DNA of 64,000 nt from Janthinobacterium lividum PAMC 25724 (lineage in GTDB: Bacteria; Pseudomonadota; Gammaproteobacteria; Burkholderiales; Burkholderiaceae_D): positions 1 to 64,000 of the forward strand of contig AHHB01000011.1 in NCBI GenBank assembly GCA_000242815.2, in the 5' to 3' direction. This document shows, in pieces, positions 18,576 through 28,728 of this stretch; position 1 is the first letter of the stretch, and the number at the start of each line of letters is the position of its first letter. The position numbers were made by a program, and so were the translations under genes. The notes under the pieces are model-generated. The model was not told where the DNA came from, made no database searches, and saw only the letters and a program-made list of their open reading frames with translations.

Positions 18576-19136
18576 ATGAGCGACGCACATAACGAACAAC
18601 AATCAGCGATCAAAACGCCTAAACAGTTGCTTGCCGCCGTAGCAGGCTTCTTCCTCATCACCGTCATCGGCATCATCTTGCTGGTGCAGTTCGTCACGGC
18701 GCAAAAACTGACGGGCGCCGGTACGGACAGCCAGTCGCCGGAAGCCATTGCCGAGCGTTTGAGCCCTGTGGCTAATGCGGGCTTTACCTTCAAGGATGCC
18801 AGCGGTCCGAAGGTGCTGCAGGGCGGCGAAGCCGTCTACACGGCGACCTGCGTGGCGTGCCATGGCGCTGGCGTGGCCGGTGCACCGAAATTTGGCGATG
18901 CGGGCGGCTGGTCGGTTCGCCTCGCCCAAGGCTACGATACGCTCGTGAAACACGCGATCGAAGGCTTGCGCGCGATGCCTGCCAAGGGCGGCAATCCGGA
19001 CCTCGACGATGTGGAAGTGGCGCGCGCCGTGGTCTACCTGGCCAACGCGTCGGGCGGCAAGTTCAAGGAACCGGAAGTGCCGGCACCGGCAGCAGCCGCC
19101 GATGGCGCCGCTCCTGCGGCCGAGCCTGCCAAATAA
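18576..19136 (+). CDS. Cytochrome c5-like membrane-anchored c-type cytochrome
   Basis: A 186-residue protein. An N-terminal membrane segment at residues about 22-42 (AAVAGFFLITVIGIILLVQF) would anchor it to the inner membrane with the heme domain in the periplasm. The heme site is CVACH near residue 91, and the Met ligand is probably in GLRAMPAKGG. The C-terminal tail is Ala/Pro-rich. This is the class I c5 family that carries electrons to terminal oxidases. It is the first core gene right of the tRNA and stands alone, with a strong terminator after it. Confidence 0.88.
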   Translation: MSDAHNEQQSAIKTPKQLLAAVAGFFLITVIGIILLVQFVTAQKLTGAGTDSQSPEAIAERLSPVANAGFTFKDASGPKVLQGGEAVYTATCVACHGAGVAGAPKFGDAGGWSVRLAQGYDTLVKHAIEGLRAMPAKGGNPDLDDVEVARAVVYLANASGGKFKEPEVPAPAAAADGAAPAAEPAK

Positions 19137-19160
19137 TTGAGCCAGTGCGCTGAACCAAGA

Positions 19161-19186
19161 ACCGCCCATCTGGGCGGTTTTTTTTC
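19161..19186 (+). terminator. Rho-independent terminator after the cytochrome gene
   Basis: ACCGCCCA-TC-TGGGCGGT forms an eight-pair hairpin with a two-base loop, followed by a run of eight T. Confidence 0.88.
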
Positions 19187-19215
19187 GCCCGCAGTTTATG
19201 GCAGATCACACGACG

Positions 19216-19245
19216 TAAAAAAACCGCCCGGCTTGCGCGGGGCGG
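19216..19245 (-). terminator. Terminator of the first M13 peptidase gene
   Basis: On the minus strand CCGCCC and GGGCGG pair around a GC-rich loop and are followed by seven T. It lies just after the end of the peptidase gene. Confidence 0.75.
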
Positions 19246-19273
19246 CTGGCAACTGATGCCTGGGACTAGCGTC

Positions 19274-21355
19274 TTACCACATGATGACGCGGTCTTTCGG
19301 TGGCAGATACATCTTGTCGCCCGGTTTTACGTCGAAGGCTTGGTAGAAGCCGGGCTGGTTGCGCATGGTGCCATTGGCGCGGAACTGGCCTGGCGAGTGC
19401 GGGTCCGTTTTCAGCAAGACCAGTTGCTGCGCTTCGCGCATCTTCATGCGCCATACTTGAGCAAAGCCCGCATAGAAACGCTGCTCGCCCGTGAAACCGT
19501 CGATGACGGGGGCTTTCTTGCCATTGAGCGACAATTTGTACGCTTTATAGGCGATCGCCACGCCGGAATTGTCGGCGATGTTTTCGCCTAGGGTCAGTTC
19601 GCCATTGACGAATTGGCCCTTGACGGGGCTGAAGCTGTTGTACTGCGCCACCAACTGCTTGGTTTTCTTGGCGAAGTTTTTATGGTCGGCCTTGGTCCAC
19701 CAGTCGCGCAGGTTGCCATCGCCATCGTACTGAGCGCCCTGGTCGTCGAAGCCGTGGCTGATTTCGTGGCCGATCACGCCGCCGATGGCGCCATAGTTGA
19801 CGGCATCGTCGGCGTTGGCGTCAAAAAACGGCGCTTGCAGGATGGCGGCCGGGAAGACGATTTCGTTCAGCTCAGGGTTGTAATAGGCGTTCACGGTTTG
19901 CGGCGTCATGCCCCACTCGTCGCGGTCGATAGGCTGGCCCAGCTTGTTCAATTCGCGGTTATAGTTGAGCAGATGCGAACGCTGGATATTGCCGATCAAA
20001 TCATCCGGCGCCACCGTCAGGCCCGAGTAATCGCGCCATTTGTTCGGATAGCCGATCTTGGTAGTGAACTTGGCCAGCTTGATCTGCGCCTGTTTCTTGG
20101 TGACCGGGCTCATCCAGTCGAGCTGATCAATGCTTTGCTTGTAAGCCGTCATCAGGTTTTTCACCAGCGCTTCCATGCGCACTTTGCGTTCGGCCGGGAA
20201 ATATTGCTCCACGTACAGCTGGCCCACGGCTTCGCCCAACGCACCTTCGACGGCGCCCACGCCACGTTTCCAACGCGGACGCATTTCCGTCACCCCCGTC
20301 AGGGTAGTGCCGTAGAACGCGAAGTTTTCATCGACATAGGCTTTCGGCAGGTAGCCAGCGTTGGCATGCAGCAAATGCCATTGGAAATACGCTTTCCACG
20401 TCTGCAGCGGCGTCTTGTTGGCGATCTCGGCGAAGCCTTTCAGATAGCTGGGCTGGCTGACGATCACATACTTGACCTTGCCGGCGATGCCAGTTTCCTT
20501 CAGGTAGCGAGCCCAGTCGTAGCCTGGCGCCATGGCGGCCAGTTTCGCCAGCTCGACCTTGTTGTAGTTCTTGACGGGATCGCGGTTCTGCACATTGCTC
20601 CATTGCGCCTTGGCCAAGTCCGTTTCCAGCGCCACAATGGCTTTCGCATTCGCGGCAGCGTTCGCGTCGCCGGACAAGCTGAGCATTTTTTCCACGTGCG
20701 CCAGGTATTTCGCGCGCGTATCGGCCTTGCCCTCTTCCAGGTAATAATCGCGGTCAGGCAAGCCCAGGCCGCTTTGCACGATGTCAGCCACGTATTTGGT
20801 GGAATCCTTGGCGTCCTGGTGGATGCCAAAGTCGTACGGCGAGGTCACGCCCAGCTTGCTGAAGTGGGCTATCACGGCCGGCAATTCGGCCTTATCCTGG
20901 AGCGCGGCGATCTTCGCCAGCTCGGCGTTCAATGGCGTCAAGCCCAGGCTTTCCAGCTTGGCTTCGTCCATGAAGCTGGTATAGAAATCACCGATTTTCT
21001 GGGCATTCGACCCGGCCGCGCGGGCCTTGTCGGCGGCCGCGCCTTCGACGATGCCGCGCAACTGGGTTTGCGTATCGTCGGCCAGCTTGGCAAAGCTGCC
21101 CCAGCTCGACTTGTCGGCAGGAATCACGGTTTCCGCCAGCCATTTCCCATTCAAATGCTGGAACAGATCGTCCTGCACGCGCACGGCAGGGTCGACATAT
21201 TCGATGGCGATGCCGGACGTCAGCGCCGCCGGCGCGGCAGCCTTGGCGGTGACAGGCGCCGCAGCGGCTTTCTTGGCGGCATCGGCAGCGCCAGCCATGC
21301 CGGACACGCCGGCCAGCAAACTCAGGGTCAGTGCACTTAACAAATAACGATTCAC
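19274..21355 (-). CDS. M13-family zinc metallopeptidase (PepO/neprilysin-like), copy 1
   Basis: A 693-residue secreted endopeptidase. The GTG at 21355 is chosen because it gives a signal peptide (NRYLLSALTLSLLAGVSGMA, cleavage after AGAA) aligned with copy 2; the frame is open further upstream but without signal features. The N-terminal M13_N domain covers about residues 60-440. The catalytic domain has the substrate-binding VNAYYNPELNEIVFPA, zinc motif VIGHEISHGFDD and the third ligand in GENIADNSG. It ends in the conserved CxxW-like RVIMW without the Cys. It cleaves oligopeptides, probably in the periplasm or outside the cell. Copy 2 follows upstream on the same strand with a terminator between. 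Confidence 0.92.
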   Translation of the reverse strand: MNRYLLSALTLSLLAGVSGMAGAADAAKKAAAAPVTAKAAAPAALTSGIAIEYVDPAVRVQDDLFQHLNGKWLAETVIPADKSSWGSFAKLADDTQTQLRGIVEGAAADKARAAGSNAQKIGDFYTSFMDEAKLESLGLTPLNAELAKIAALQDKAELPAVIAHFSKLGVTSPYDFGIHQDAKDSTKYVADIVQSGLGLPDRDYYLEEGKADTRAKYLAHVEKMLSLSGDANAAANAKAIVALETDLAKAQWSNVQNRDPVKNYNKVELAKLAAMAPGYDWARYLKETGIAGKVKYVIVSQPSYLKGFAEIANKTPLQTWKAYFQWHLLHANAGYLPKAYVDENFAFYGTTLTGVTEMRPRWKRGVGAVEGALGEAVGQLYVEQYFPAERKVRMEALVKNLMTAYKQSIDQLDWMSPVTKKQAQIKLAKFTTKIGYPNKWRDYSGLTVAPDDLIGNIQRSHLLNYNRELNKLGQPIDRDEWGMTPQTVNAYYNPELNEIVFPAAILQAPFFDANADDAVNYGAIGGVIGHEISHGFDDQGAQYDGDGNLRDWWTKADHKNFAKKTKQLVAQYNSFSPVKGQFVNGELTLGENIADNSGVAIAYKAYKLSLNGKKAPVIDGFTGEQRFYAGFAQVWRMKMREAQQLVLLKTDPHSPGQFRANGTMRNQPGFYQAFDVKPGDKMYLPPKDRVIMW

Positions 21356-21474
21356 GGTAATCCTCAATATTGTATTGTGTGGAAATATTAGGGTCAGAAT
21401 GCCCGAGGCTTCTGGCCCGGTTTTTGACTGTAGCATACCAGCCGAAACGCCAGAAAAAACTTTGTCCAAAATAC

Positions 21475-21501
21475 AAAAAAGACCACGCGAGGTGGTCTTT
21501 T
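21475..21501 (-). terminator. Terminator between the two M13 peptidase genes
   Basis: GACCAC-GCGAG-GTGGTC hairpin (21481-21497) with A on one side and T on the other; on the minus strand a T run follows, so it ends transcription of copy 2. Confidence 0.85.
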
Positions 21502-21538
21502 CTGTTGCTACGAGATTACGTTTTCATCACGGCAGGGC

Positions 21539-23632
21539 TTACCAGATGATGACGCGGTTTTCCGGGGCGACATACATCTTGTCGCCCGGTTTCACGTCAA
21601 ACGCTTCATAGAAGCCTGGCTGGTTGACCATGGTGCCATTGGCGCGGTACTGGCCCGGCGAATGGGGATCGGTCTTGATCTGCACGATTTGCTGCGCTTC
21701 GCGCATCTTGCTGCGCCATACCTGGCCAAAGCCCATGTAGAAACGCTGATCGCCCGTCAAGCCATCGAGCACGGGTGCCGGCTTGCCGCCCAGCGAAATC
21801 TTGTAGGCTTTGTACGCGATCGCCACACCCGAGTTGTCGGCGATGTTCTCGCCCAGGGTCAGCGCGCCATTGACGTGGTAGCCAGGCAATGGGCTATAGC
21901 CGTCGTATTGCTTGGTGAGCGCATCGGCCTTGGCCGAAAAATTCTTGCGGTCGGCCGCAGTCCACCAATCGCGCAGATTGCCATCGCCATCTGACTGGCT
22001 ACCCTTGTCGTCGAAACCGTGGCTGATTTCATGGCCGATGACGGCGCCGATGGCGCCATAGTTGACCGCATCGTCGGCGTTGGCGTCAAAGAACGGCGGC
22101 TGCAGGATGGATGCAGGGAAGACGATTTCATTCATCGTCGAGCTGTAATAGGCGTTCACCGTTTGCGGCGTCATGCCCCACTCTTCGCGGTCGATCGGCT
22201 TGCCGAGCTTGGCTACCTGGCGCGCCGAAGCGAAGTTCGCTGCACGCATCATGTTACCCACCAAGTCACCGTGCACGATTTGCAGCCTCGAATAATCACG
22301 CCATTGGTTCGGATAGCCGATCTTCGGCGTAAACTTGGCCAGCTTGGCTTGCGCTTCTTTCTTGGTCTCCGGGCTCATCCAGTCCAGCGTGTCGATACTG
22401 TCTTTGTAGGCGGCCAACACGTTTTTCACCAGTTCCTGCATGCGCGCCTTGCGCTCTGCCGGGAAATATTGCGCCACATACAGTTTGCCTACGGCTTCGC
22501 CCAGTACGACTTCAACAGCGCCCACGCCACGCTTCCAGCGCGGCTGGTTTTCCGTCGTGCCGCTGAGCACCGTGCCATAGAAGGCAAAGCTTTCATCGAC
22601 GAAGTTTTTCGACAGATAGCTGGCGTAGCTGCGCAGCAATTGCCATTCGAAATAGGCTTTCAGGGTATCCAGGTCGCTTGACGCCAGCACCTTGTTGTAG
22701 CCGGCCAGGTAGCTCGGCTGGTTGACGATGACGTAATCAACCTTGTTGGCGATACCCTGGGCGGCCAGGCCTGCTTTCAAGTCGTAGCCGGGAGTGAGGT
22801 CGTTCAGCTTGCTGATGTCGGTCTTGTTGTAGCGTTTGACGGGGTCGCGGTTCTCGACCTTGGTCCATTGCGCTGCCGCCAGCGATGTTTCCAGGGCCAC
22901 CACAGCCTTGGCGCGCGCGGCGGCGTTCTTGTCGCCGGCCATGGCCAGCATTTTTTCCACGTGCGCCTGGTATTTCTCTTTGACGCCAGCCTGCTTGGCT
23001 TCCAGATAATAGTCGCGGTCGGGCATGCCCAAGCCACTTTGGCTCACATACGCTGCATATTTCGTCGAGGCACGGGCGTCCTGGCCCACATACACGGCGT
23101 AGGGCGTCGACACACCCACCTGGCTCAGGTGCGCGATCAGGGCGGGCACGCCCTTCTTGTCGCGCAGCGAGCGAATACGGTTCAGTTCGCCTGCCAGCGG
23201 CTTCGTGCCCAGCGCATCGAGGCGGGCTTCATCCATGTAGCTGGCGTACAAGTCGCCGATTTTCTGCGCTTCGGAACCGGCCTTCTTGTGCTTGTCCTGT
23301 TGCGTCGACTCGATGATGCCACGCAACTGTGGCGTAGTGTCATCGCGCAGCTTGGCGAACGAACCCCAGCTCGACTTGTCTGCAGGGATCTCGGCCGTGG
23401 CCAGCCACTTGCCATTCAAATGGGTGAAGAAATCGTCCTGCACTCTGATGGCTGGGTCGATGTATTGCACATCGATGCCGGAAACGACACCAGCGGCGGC
23501 AGGCGCGGAAGGTGCGACACTGGGCGCCACGGTCGGTGCCGACACGGACGATGCGGCCGATGCCGGTTCGGCGGCATGGGCAAACGCAGCCAACAGGCTC
23601 AGGGTCAGACTGCTCAAGAGATAGCGATTCAC
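21539..23632 (-). CDS. M13-family zinc metallopeptidase (PepO/neprilysin-like), copy 2
   Basis: A 697-residue paralogue of the downstream gene. Signal peptide MNRYLLSSLTLSLLAAFAHA, an Ala/Pro/Val-rich linker, M13_N domain, then VNAYYSSTMNEIVFPASILQ, VIGHEISHGFDDKGSQ (zinc site) and GENIADNSG. The C-terminal 150 residues are nearly the same as in copy 1 (VKPGDKMYVAPENRVIIW), while the N-terminal half differs much more, so the duplication is not recent. Each gene has its own terminator, so they are separate transcription units. Confidence 0.92.
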   Translation of the reverse strand: MNRYLLSSLTLSLLAAFAHAAEPASAASSVSAPTVAPSVAPSAPAAAGVVSGIDVQYIDPAIRVQDDFFTHLNGKWLATAEIPADKSSWGSFAKLRDDTTPQLRGIIESTQQDKHKKAGSEAQKIGDLYASYMDEARLDALGTKPLAGELNRIRSLRDKKGVPALIAHLSQVGVSTPYAVYVGQDARASTKYAAYVSQSGLGMPDRDYYLEAKQAGVKEKYQAHVEKMLAMAGDKNAAARAKAVVALETSLAAAQWTKVENRDPVKRYNKTDISKLNDLTPGYDLKAGLAAQGIANKVDYVIVNQPSYLAGYNKVLASSDLDTLKAYFEWQLLRSYASYLSKNFVDESFAFYGTVLSGTTENQPRWKRGVGAVEVVLGEAVGKLYVAQYFPAERKARMQELVKNVLAAYKDSIDTLDWMSPETKKEAQAKLAKFTPKIGYPNQWRDYSRLQIVHGDLVGNMMRAANFASARQVAKLGKPIDREEWGMTPQTVNAYYSSTMNEIVFPASILQPPFFDANADDAVNYGAIGAVIGHEISHGFDDKGSQSDGDGNLRDWWTAADRKNFSAKADALTKQYDGYSPLPGYHVNGALTLGENIADNSGVAIAYKAYKISLGGKPAPVLDGLTGDQRFYMGFGQVWRSKMREAQQIVQIKTDPHSPGQYRANGTMVNQPGFYEAFDVKPGDKMYVAPENRVIIW

Positions 23633-24026
23633 GGATTGTCCTTATGGGGCATGTCAAAAAGACCGGGCAGATAGCTGCGGGCGGATAGCCCACCGCGCCA
23701 GGCACTGCAGGAATGTAGCACGCGGGCAGGACATTTGACCATCCTTGCCCCGCGCACTGCCCCCCAAAGAGTTGCCGGCTTTTACCCTTCGCTTGCTGCC
23801 ACAGGACGGTTTGATTCGCTTTGCACTGCAACGCCGTCCTGAAACATCGGCGACAAAAGTACAATGTATGGCGAGCTGAGTCCCATTTTTACGCCTAAAG
23901 TGGTGTCAGCCGAGCTTTTTCCACGGCCGAGCCACGCCGCCAGAGATTCAGGTCTATACTTTCACCAAGAAGCGCTGCTCCACGGGGACTGGCGCTTGTG
24001 CAAGACACGCTAGCTGCAAAGGTGCA
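23633..24026. other. Divergent promoter region of M13 copy 2 and ctpA
   Basis: About 390 bases between divergent genes. I see no open frame of interest and no clear operator. The AAAGG site for ctpA lies at its right end. Confidence 0.4.
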
Positions 24027-25481
24027 ATGATGGGCAAACTCAAAAATACCGGCTTGATCGGCCTGGGCGTGGTGGCCGGCGTCGCCGTGTCGCTGCAATT
24101 TTCAGCCATGGCACAAAAAACCGTCGAGCCGCCCCTGCCGCTGGCAGAGCTGCGCCAACTGGCCGATGTGTTTGGCATGATCAAGTCCGACTACGTCGAG
24201 CCGGTGGAAGACAAGAAACTGCTGGAAGACGCCATTGCCGGCATGGTCGCCTCGCTCGACCCCCATTCCGCCTACCTGGACAAGAAAGCCTATGCCGAGC
24301 TGCGCGAAGGTTCCGAAGGCAAGTTTGTCGGCCTGGGCATTGAAATTAGCCTGAGCGAAGACGGCTATATCAAGATCGTCTCGCCCATCGAGGACAGCCC
24401 CGCCTACCGCGCCGGCATCAAGGCCGGCGACCTGATCACCCGCCTCGATGGCCAGCCGGTGAAAGGCGTCAGCCTGGACGACAACGTCAAGCGCATGCGC
24501 GGCGAACCGGGCACCAAGGTCTCGCTGACGATTGCCCGCAAGGATGCACCGCAACCTTTGGCCTTCACCATCACGCGCGAGGAAATCCATCAAAAAAGCG
24601 TGAAGTCGAAAATGATAGAGCCCGGCTACGCCTGGCTGCGCGTGTCGCAATTCCAGGAACCGACCGTCGACGACATGGCCGCGCAGATCACCGCCCTGTA
24701 CCGGCAAGATCCGCAGATCAAGGGCATGGTGCTCGACCTGCGCAACGATCCGGGCGGCGTGCTGCAGGGCGCCATCGGCGTCTCGGCCGCCTTCCTGCCG
24801 AAGGACGCGGCCATCGTCTCGACGCATGGCCAGCTGCCCGATTCAAAGCAGGTGTTTTACGGCCGCGCCGAATACTATAGCTTCCGCTCGGAAGGCGATG
24901 CGCTGGCAAAATTGCCGGCAGCTATCAAGAAAGTGCCGCTGGTGGTGCTGGTCAACACGGGTTCGGCCTCGGCCTCGGAAATCGTCGCCGGTGCGCTGCA
25001 AGACTACCAGCGCGCCACCATTATCGGCACGCCAACCTTCGGCAAGGGTTCGGTGCAAACCGTCCGCCAGTTGACCGCCGACACCGCCGTCAAGCTGACG
25101 ACCGCCCGCTACTACACGCCGAACGGCCGCTCGATCCAGGCCAAGGGCATCGTGCCCGACTTGCTGGTAGATGAGAATGTGGACGGCGACGGCTTGAACG
25201 GCTTACGCATCCGCGAAGCGGACCTGAGCAAGCACCTGAGCAACGACCGCGGCCAAGGCAGTGCCAACAACGGCGCCAAGGCCGCCCCCGTCAACGACGA
25301 GATGGAAGAGCAATTGCGCATCATCGCCCTGGAAAAAACCCGCAAGCCGCTGGAATTTGGCAGCCAGGACGATTTCCAGCTGCGTCAGGCGCTGAACCAC
25401 TTGAAGGGTTTGCCGGTGCAACTGACCAAGGCCGAACCGGTGGTGGTGCAAGCCAACGTCAAGAAAGAACAGAAAAAATAG
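24027..25481 (+). CDS. ctpA: S41 carboxy-terminal processing peptidase
   Basis: A 484-residue periplasmic serine protease. An N-terminal signal or anchor (LIGLGVVAGVAVSLQFSAMA), then a PDZ domain (about 80-165, KFVGLGIEISLSEDGYIKIV), then the S41 core. The catalytic Ser is in NTGSASASEIVAGAL and the Lys in TPTFGKGSVQT, the Ser-Lys dyad of this family. It trims C-termini of exported proteins or cell-wall hydrolases. In many proteobacteria it follows envC/gpm; here it stands alone, divergent from the peptidase gene. The first of two ATGs is taken because the AAAGG site fits it. Confidence 0.93.
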   Translation: MMGKLKNTGLIGLGVVAGVAVSLQFSAMAQKTVEPPLPLAELRQLADVFGMIKSDYVEPVEDKKLLEDAIAGMVASLDPHSAYLDKKAYAELREGSEGKFVGLGIEISLSEDGYIKIVSPIEDSPAYRAGIKAGDLITRLDGQPVKGVSLDDNVKRMRGEPGTKVSLTIARKDAPQPLAFTITREEIHQKSVKSKMIEPGYAWLRVSQFQEPTVDDMAAQITALYRQDPQIKGMVLDLRNDPGGVLQGAIGVSAAFLPKDAAIVSTHGQLPDSKQVFYGRAEYYSFRSEGDALAKLPAAIKKVPLVVLVNTGSASASEIVAGALQDYQRATIIGTPTFGKGSVQTVRQLTADTAVKLTTARYYTPNGRSIQAKGIVPDLLVDENVDGDGLNGLRIREADLSKHLSNDRGQGSANNGAKAAPVNDEMEEQLRIIALEKTRKPLEFGSQDDFQLRQALNHLKGLPVQLTKAEPVVVQANVKKEQKK

Positions 25482-25488
25482 GCAGTTT

Positions 25489-25531
25489 GGGGGCAGACCC
25501 GCCGGGACTCGGCGTCCCTGTCTGCCCCCAT
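25489..25531. repeat. GGGGGCAGAC inverted repeat downstream of ctpA
   Basis: TGGGGGCAGAC at 25489-25499 pairs with GTCTGCCCCCA at 25521-25531, 11 perfect pairs, with a second CGCC/GGCG stem inside. No T run follows. It belongs to a set of similar GC-rich palindromes found after several genes in this window. Confidence 0.7.
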
Positions 25532-25691
25532 CACACGCCGCCCCCCGGCCACTGTCCACGCGACAAAAAATCATCTTCCGCCACACTTCCTGCTCTGCCG
25601 CAACACGAAACTCTCTACAGTCGAGTCTGTTTGTGTAAAATTTGCTCCACTTATCGGCAGCGCGTCGATTGCCAAATTTGAAAGTTTAATT

Positions 25692-26813
25692 ATGAAACAA
25701 GTCGTCATCAGCGGTACCGGACTGTATACGCCGCCATTTTCGATCTCCAACGAAGAACTGGTCACCTGCTTCAATGCCTACGCAGAAAAATTCAATGCCG
25801 ATCACGCCGAGGCGATCGCCGTGGGTACGGTGACGGCGATCGAGCTGTCGAGCGTGGCCTTCATCGAAAAGGCGTCTGGCATCAAGTCGCGCTTCGTGAT
25901 GGAAAAGGCCGGCATTCTCGATCCGGCACGCATGGTTTCGCGCATTGCGGAGCGAGGCGATGACGAACTGTCCTTACAAGCCGAGATGGCCGTGGCTGCC
26001 GCGCGTGACGCCTTGGCGCGCGCCGGCCGCACACCGGCCGACATCGACATGGTGCTGGTGGCCTGCAGCAATATGCAGCGCGCCTATCCAGCCATGGCGG
26101 TGGAAGTGCAGGATGCGCTGGGCATCGATGGCTATGGTTTTGACATGAACGTGGCGTGCTCGTCCGCCACCTTCGGCATCCAGCAAGCTGCCGCTGCCGT
26201 GCAAAGCGGCCAGGCGCGCGCCGTGCTGGTCTTGAATCCCGAAATCACCAGCGGCCACCTGAACTGGCGCGACCGCGACAGTCATTTCATTTTCGGCGAC
26301 GCCTGCACCGCCATCATCGTCGAAGCCAAAGACACGGCCGTGTCGCAGCAGCAGTTCGAAATCATCGGCATGGAACTCAAAACGCGCTTTTCGAATGCCA
26401 TCCGCAATAATTTTGGCTTCCTCAATCGTTTTGACGAATCCGGCATGGGCAAGGCCGATAAGCTGTTCCGCCAGCAAGGCCGCAAAGTCTTCAAGGAAGT
26501 ATGTCCAATGGCAGCCGAGATGATCAAGGCGACCCTGGCCAAGGCCGGCGTGGAAGTGGCGCAAGTGAGCCGCTACTGGCTGCACCAGGCCAACCTGAAC
26601 ATGAACCTGCTGATCGCGCGCCTGATCCTGGGCCGCGACGCGCAAGAAAACGAAGCGCCCGTGATCCTCGACACCTACGCCAACACCTCGTCAGCCGGTT
26701 CCATCATCGCCTTCCATAAATACCAGGATGATATGGCGGCGGGTGCCACAGGCGTGATCTGCTCGTTTGGCGCCGGCTATTCGATTGGCTGTGTGGTCGT
26801 GCGCAAGGTATAA
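25692..26813 (+). CDS. 3-oxoacyl-ACP synthase III-family protein (FabH-like)
   Basis: A 373-residue thiolase-fold condensing enzyme. The catalytic Cys is in NVACSSATFGIQQ, the His in RYWLHQANLNMNLL and the Asn in YANTSSAGSIIAF, the full Cys-His-Asn triad of the KAS III group. It is about 50 residues longer than FabH of fatty-acid synthesis, with an insertion after the N-terminal strand. It condenses an acyl-CoA starter with malonyl-ACP, or makes a related carbon-carbon or ester bond. No other fatty-acid gene is adjacent, so it is more likely a second, specialised KAS III than the housekeeping one. Confidence 0.88.
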   Translation: MKQVVISGTGLYTPPFSISNEELVTCFNAYAEKFNADHAEAIAVGTVTAIELSSVAFIEKASGIKSRFVMEKAGILDPARMVSRIAERGDDELSLQAEMAVAAARDALARAGRTPADIDMVLVACSNMQRAYPAMAVEVQDALGIDGYGFDMNVACSSATFGIQQAAAAVQSGQARAVLVLNPEITSGHLNWRDRDSHFIFGDACTAIIVEAKDTAVSQQQFEIIGMELKTRFSNAIRNNFGFLNRFDESGMGKADKLFRQQGRKVFKEVCPMAAEMIKATLAKAGVEVAQVSRYWLHQANLNMNLLIARLILGRDAQENEAPVILDTYANTSSAGSIIAFHKYQDDMAAGATGVICSFGAGYSIGCVVVRKV

Positions 26814-27019
26814 GCGCGGCGCAGTGGCGGTGCCTGATTACATCAATTAGGCGAGGATGACGGTCGATGGCATACGTTAGCGACTGGACGGACGAAGATG
26901 GTGCGATTTTTGCGCAAAAAAACGGCCGGGAAATTCCCGTGCAGCTTTGTTGCGTTTATACTCAATCGCTCAACATCCTCTTTTTCCAGCCACACGTCCG
27001 CACAAGGAACCCACCACGC

Positions 27020-28728
27020 ATGCCGCATGACATCAGTCTGATCACCACCATCGCCGCCGCCCTCGGGTTCGGCCTCATCTTCGGCTTTATCGCCGCGCGC
27101 CTGAAACTGCCGGCCCTGGTCGGCTATCTGGCCGCCGGCATCATCATCGGACCGGCCACGCCCGGTTTTGTGGCCGATGCGGAACTTGCCGGGCAATTGG
27201 CGGAAATCGGGGTGATGCTGATGATGTTCGGTGTCGGCCTGCACTTTTCCATCAAAGATTTGTGGGACGTACGCAAGATCGCGCTGCCCGGCGCCATCTT
27301 GCAGATCGGCGTCGCCACGGCGATGGGCATGGGCCTGGCCCACTGGTGGGGCTGGACACTCGGTGGCGGCTTGATCTTTGGCCTGGCACTTTCCGTGGCC
27401 AGTACCGTGGTGCTGCTGCGTGCGCTGGAAGAGCGCGGCATCCTCGACTCGCTCAATGGCCGCATCGCCGTCGGCTGGCTGGTGGTGGAAGACCTGGTCA
27501 CTGTATTGGTGCTGGTACTGCTGCCGGCGTTCGCCGGTGTGCTCGGTGGCAAGGTCGCGCCGGATGCCGAGGCCGTCAGCCTGTGGCACACCCTGGCCGT
27601 GACCTTGGGGCAAGTGACCGGCTTCGTCGTCTTCATGCTGGTGGTGGGCCGCAAGCTATTCCCATGGATTTTGTGGCAAGTGGCGCGCACCGGTTCGCGT
27701 GAACTGTTCACCCTGTGCGTGATCGCCGCTGCCGTCGGCATCGCCTACGCTTCCACCAAGCTGTTCGGCGTGTCGTTTGCGCTGGGCGCCTTCTTCGCCG
27801 GCATGGTGCTGCGCGAATCCGAACTCAGTCATCGCGCAGCAGAGGAATCGTTGCCCCTGCGCGACGCTTTCGCCGTGCTGTTCTTCGTTTCCGTCGGCAT
27901 GCTGTCGAGCCGACTATTCTCATCGACAAGCCGCTGCAAGTGCTGGCCGTGTGCGCCGTGATTATCTTCGGCAAGTCGATCGCCGCCTTCCTGCTGGTGA
28001 TCGCCCTACGCTATCCGCCAAAAACAGCCATCATCGTCTCGGCCAGCCTGGCGCAGATCGGTGAATTTTCCTTCATCCTGGCCGCCTTGGGCCTGTCGCT
28101 GGGTCTGATGCCGCAGGAAGGGCAAAGCCTGATACTGGCCGGTGCCATCCTGTCCATCGGCCTCAATCCACTTGTGTTCAGCATGGCCAAGCCCTTGCTG
28201 CGCGTGCTCGGCAACAGCGATTTTGCGCGCAAGTTTGAACGCACCGCCGACCCGCTGGCCGAGCTGCCGATGACGGTGCCGCAGGAAAAGCTGTCAGGCC
28301 AAGTCGTGCTGGTCGGTTATGGGCGCGTGGGCCGGCGCATCGCCGCCGCCCTGATGGAACGGGGCATTCATTTTGTCGTGGCCGAGGAAAACCGCGACAT
28401 CGTCGACCAGCTGCGCAAGCAGGGCATTCCGGCCGTGGCCGGCAATGCGGCGGAACCGGCCGTACTGATCCAGGCGCACATCACGCACGCCACCATGCTC
28501 GTCATCGCCACGCACGATACCTTCCACGTGCGCGCCATGATAGCGACGGCGCGCGCACTCAACCCCGGCATCATGACGCTGGTGCGCACCCACAGCGAAG
28601 AAGAGGCGCAATTGCTACGCGCAGAAAACGCGGGCAAAGTTTTTATTGGCGAGCACGAGCTGGCCAATAGCATGGCCGAGCACGTGCTGCAGAGCTTTGA
28701 GGCGGTGAAGAAGGGGCATGGCCATTAA
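27020..28728 (+). pseudogene. KefB/YbaL-type cation:proton antiporter, one-base frameshift
   Basis: A CPA2 antiporter with a C-terminal TrkA-N domain, in two overlapping frames. From ATG 27020 (MPHDISLITTIAAALGFGLI) some ten membrane segments read to FFVSVGML at 27904, then the frame is lost. The other frame resumes with EPTILIDKPLQVLAVCAVII and continues to 28728, including the NAD-binding GYGRVGRRIAAALMERG. Adding one T at about 27905 (CTGTTCGAG) restores GMLFEPTILID, the family sequence, and a protein of about 569 residues. Function would be K+ or Na+ efflux against protons, gated by nucleotide. This is the only frameshift I find in a well-known core gene; sequencing error is quite possible. 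Confidence 0.85.

Noticed and set aside
19613..21340. A 575-codon plus-strand open frame
   Set aside because: It lies exactly opposite an intact M13 peptidase gene and has no motif; GC-rich genes often leave long antisense frames open.
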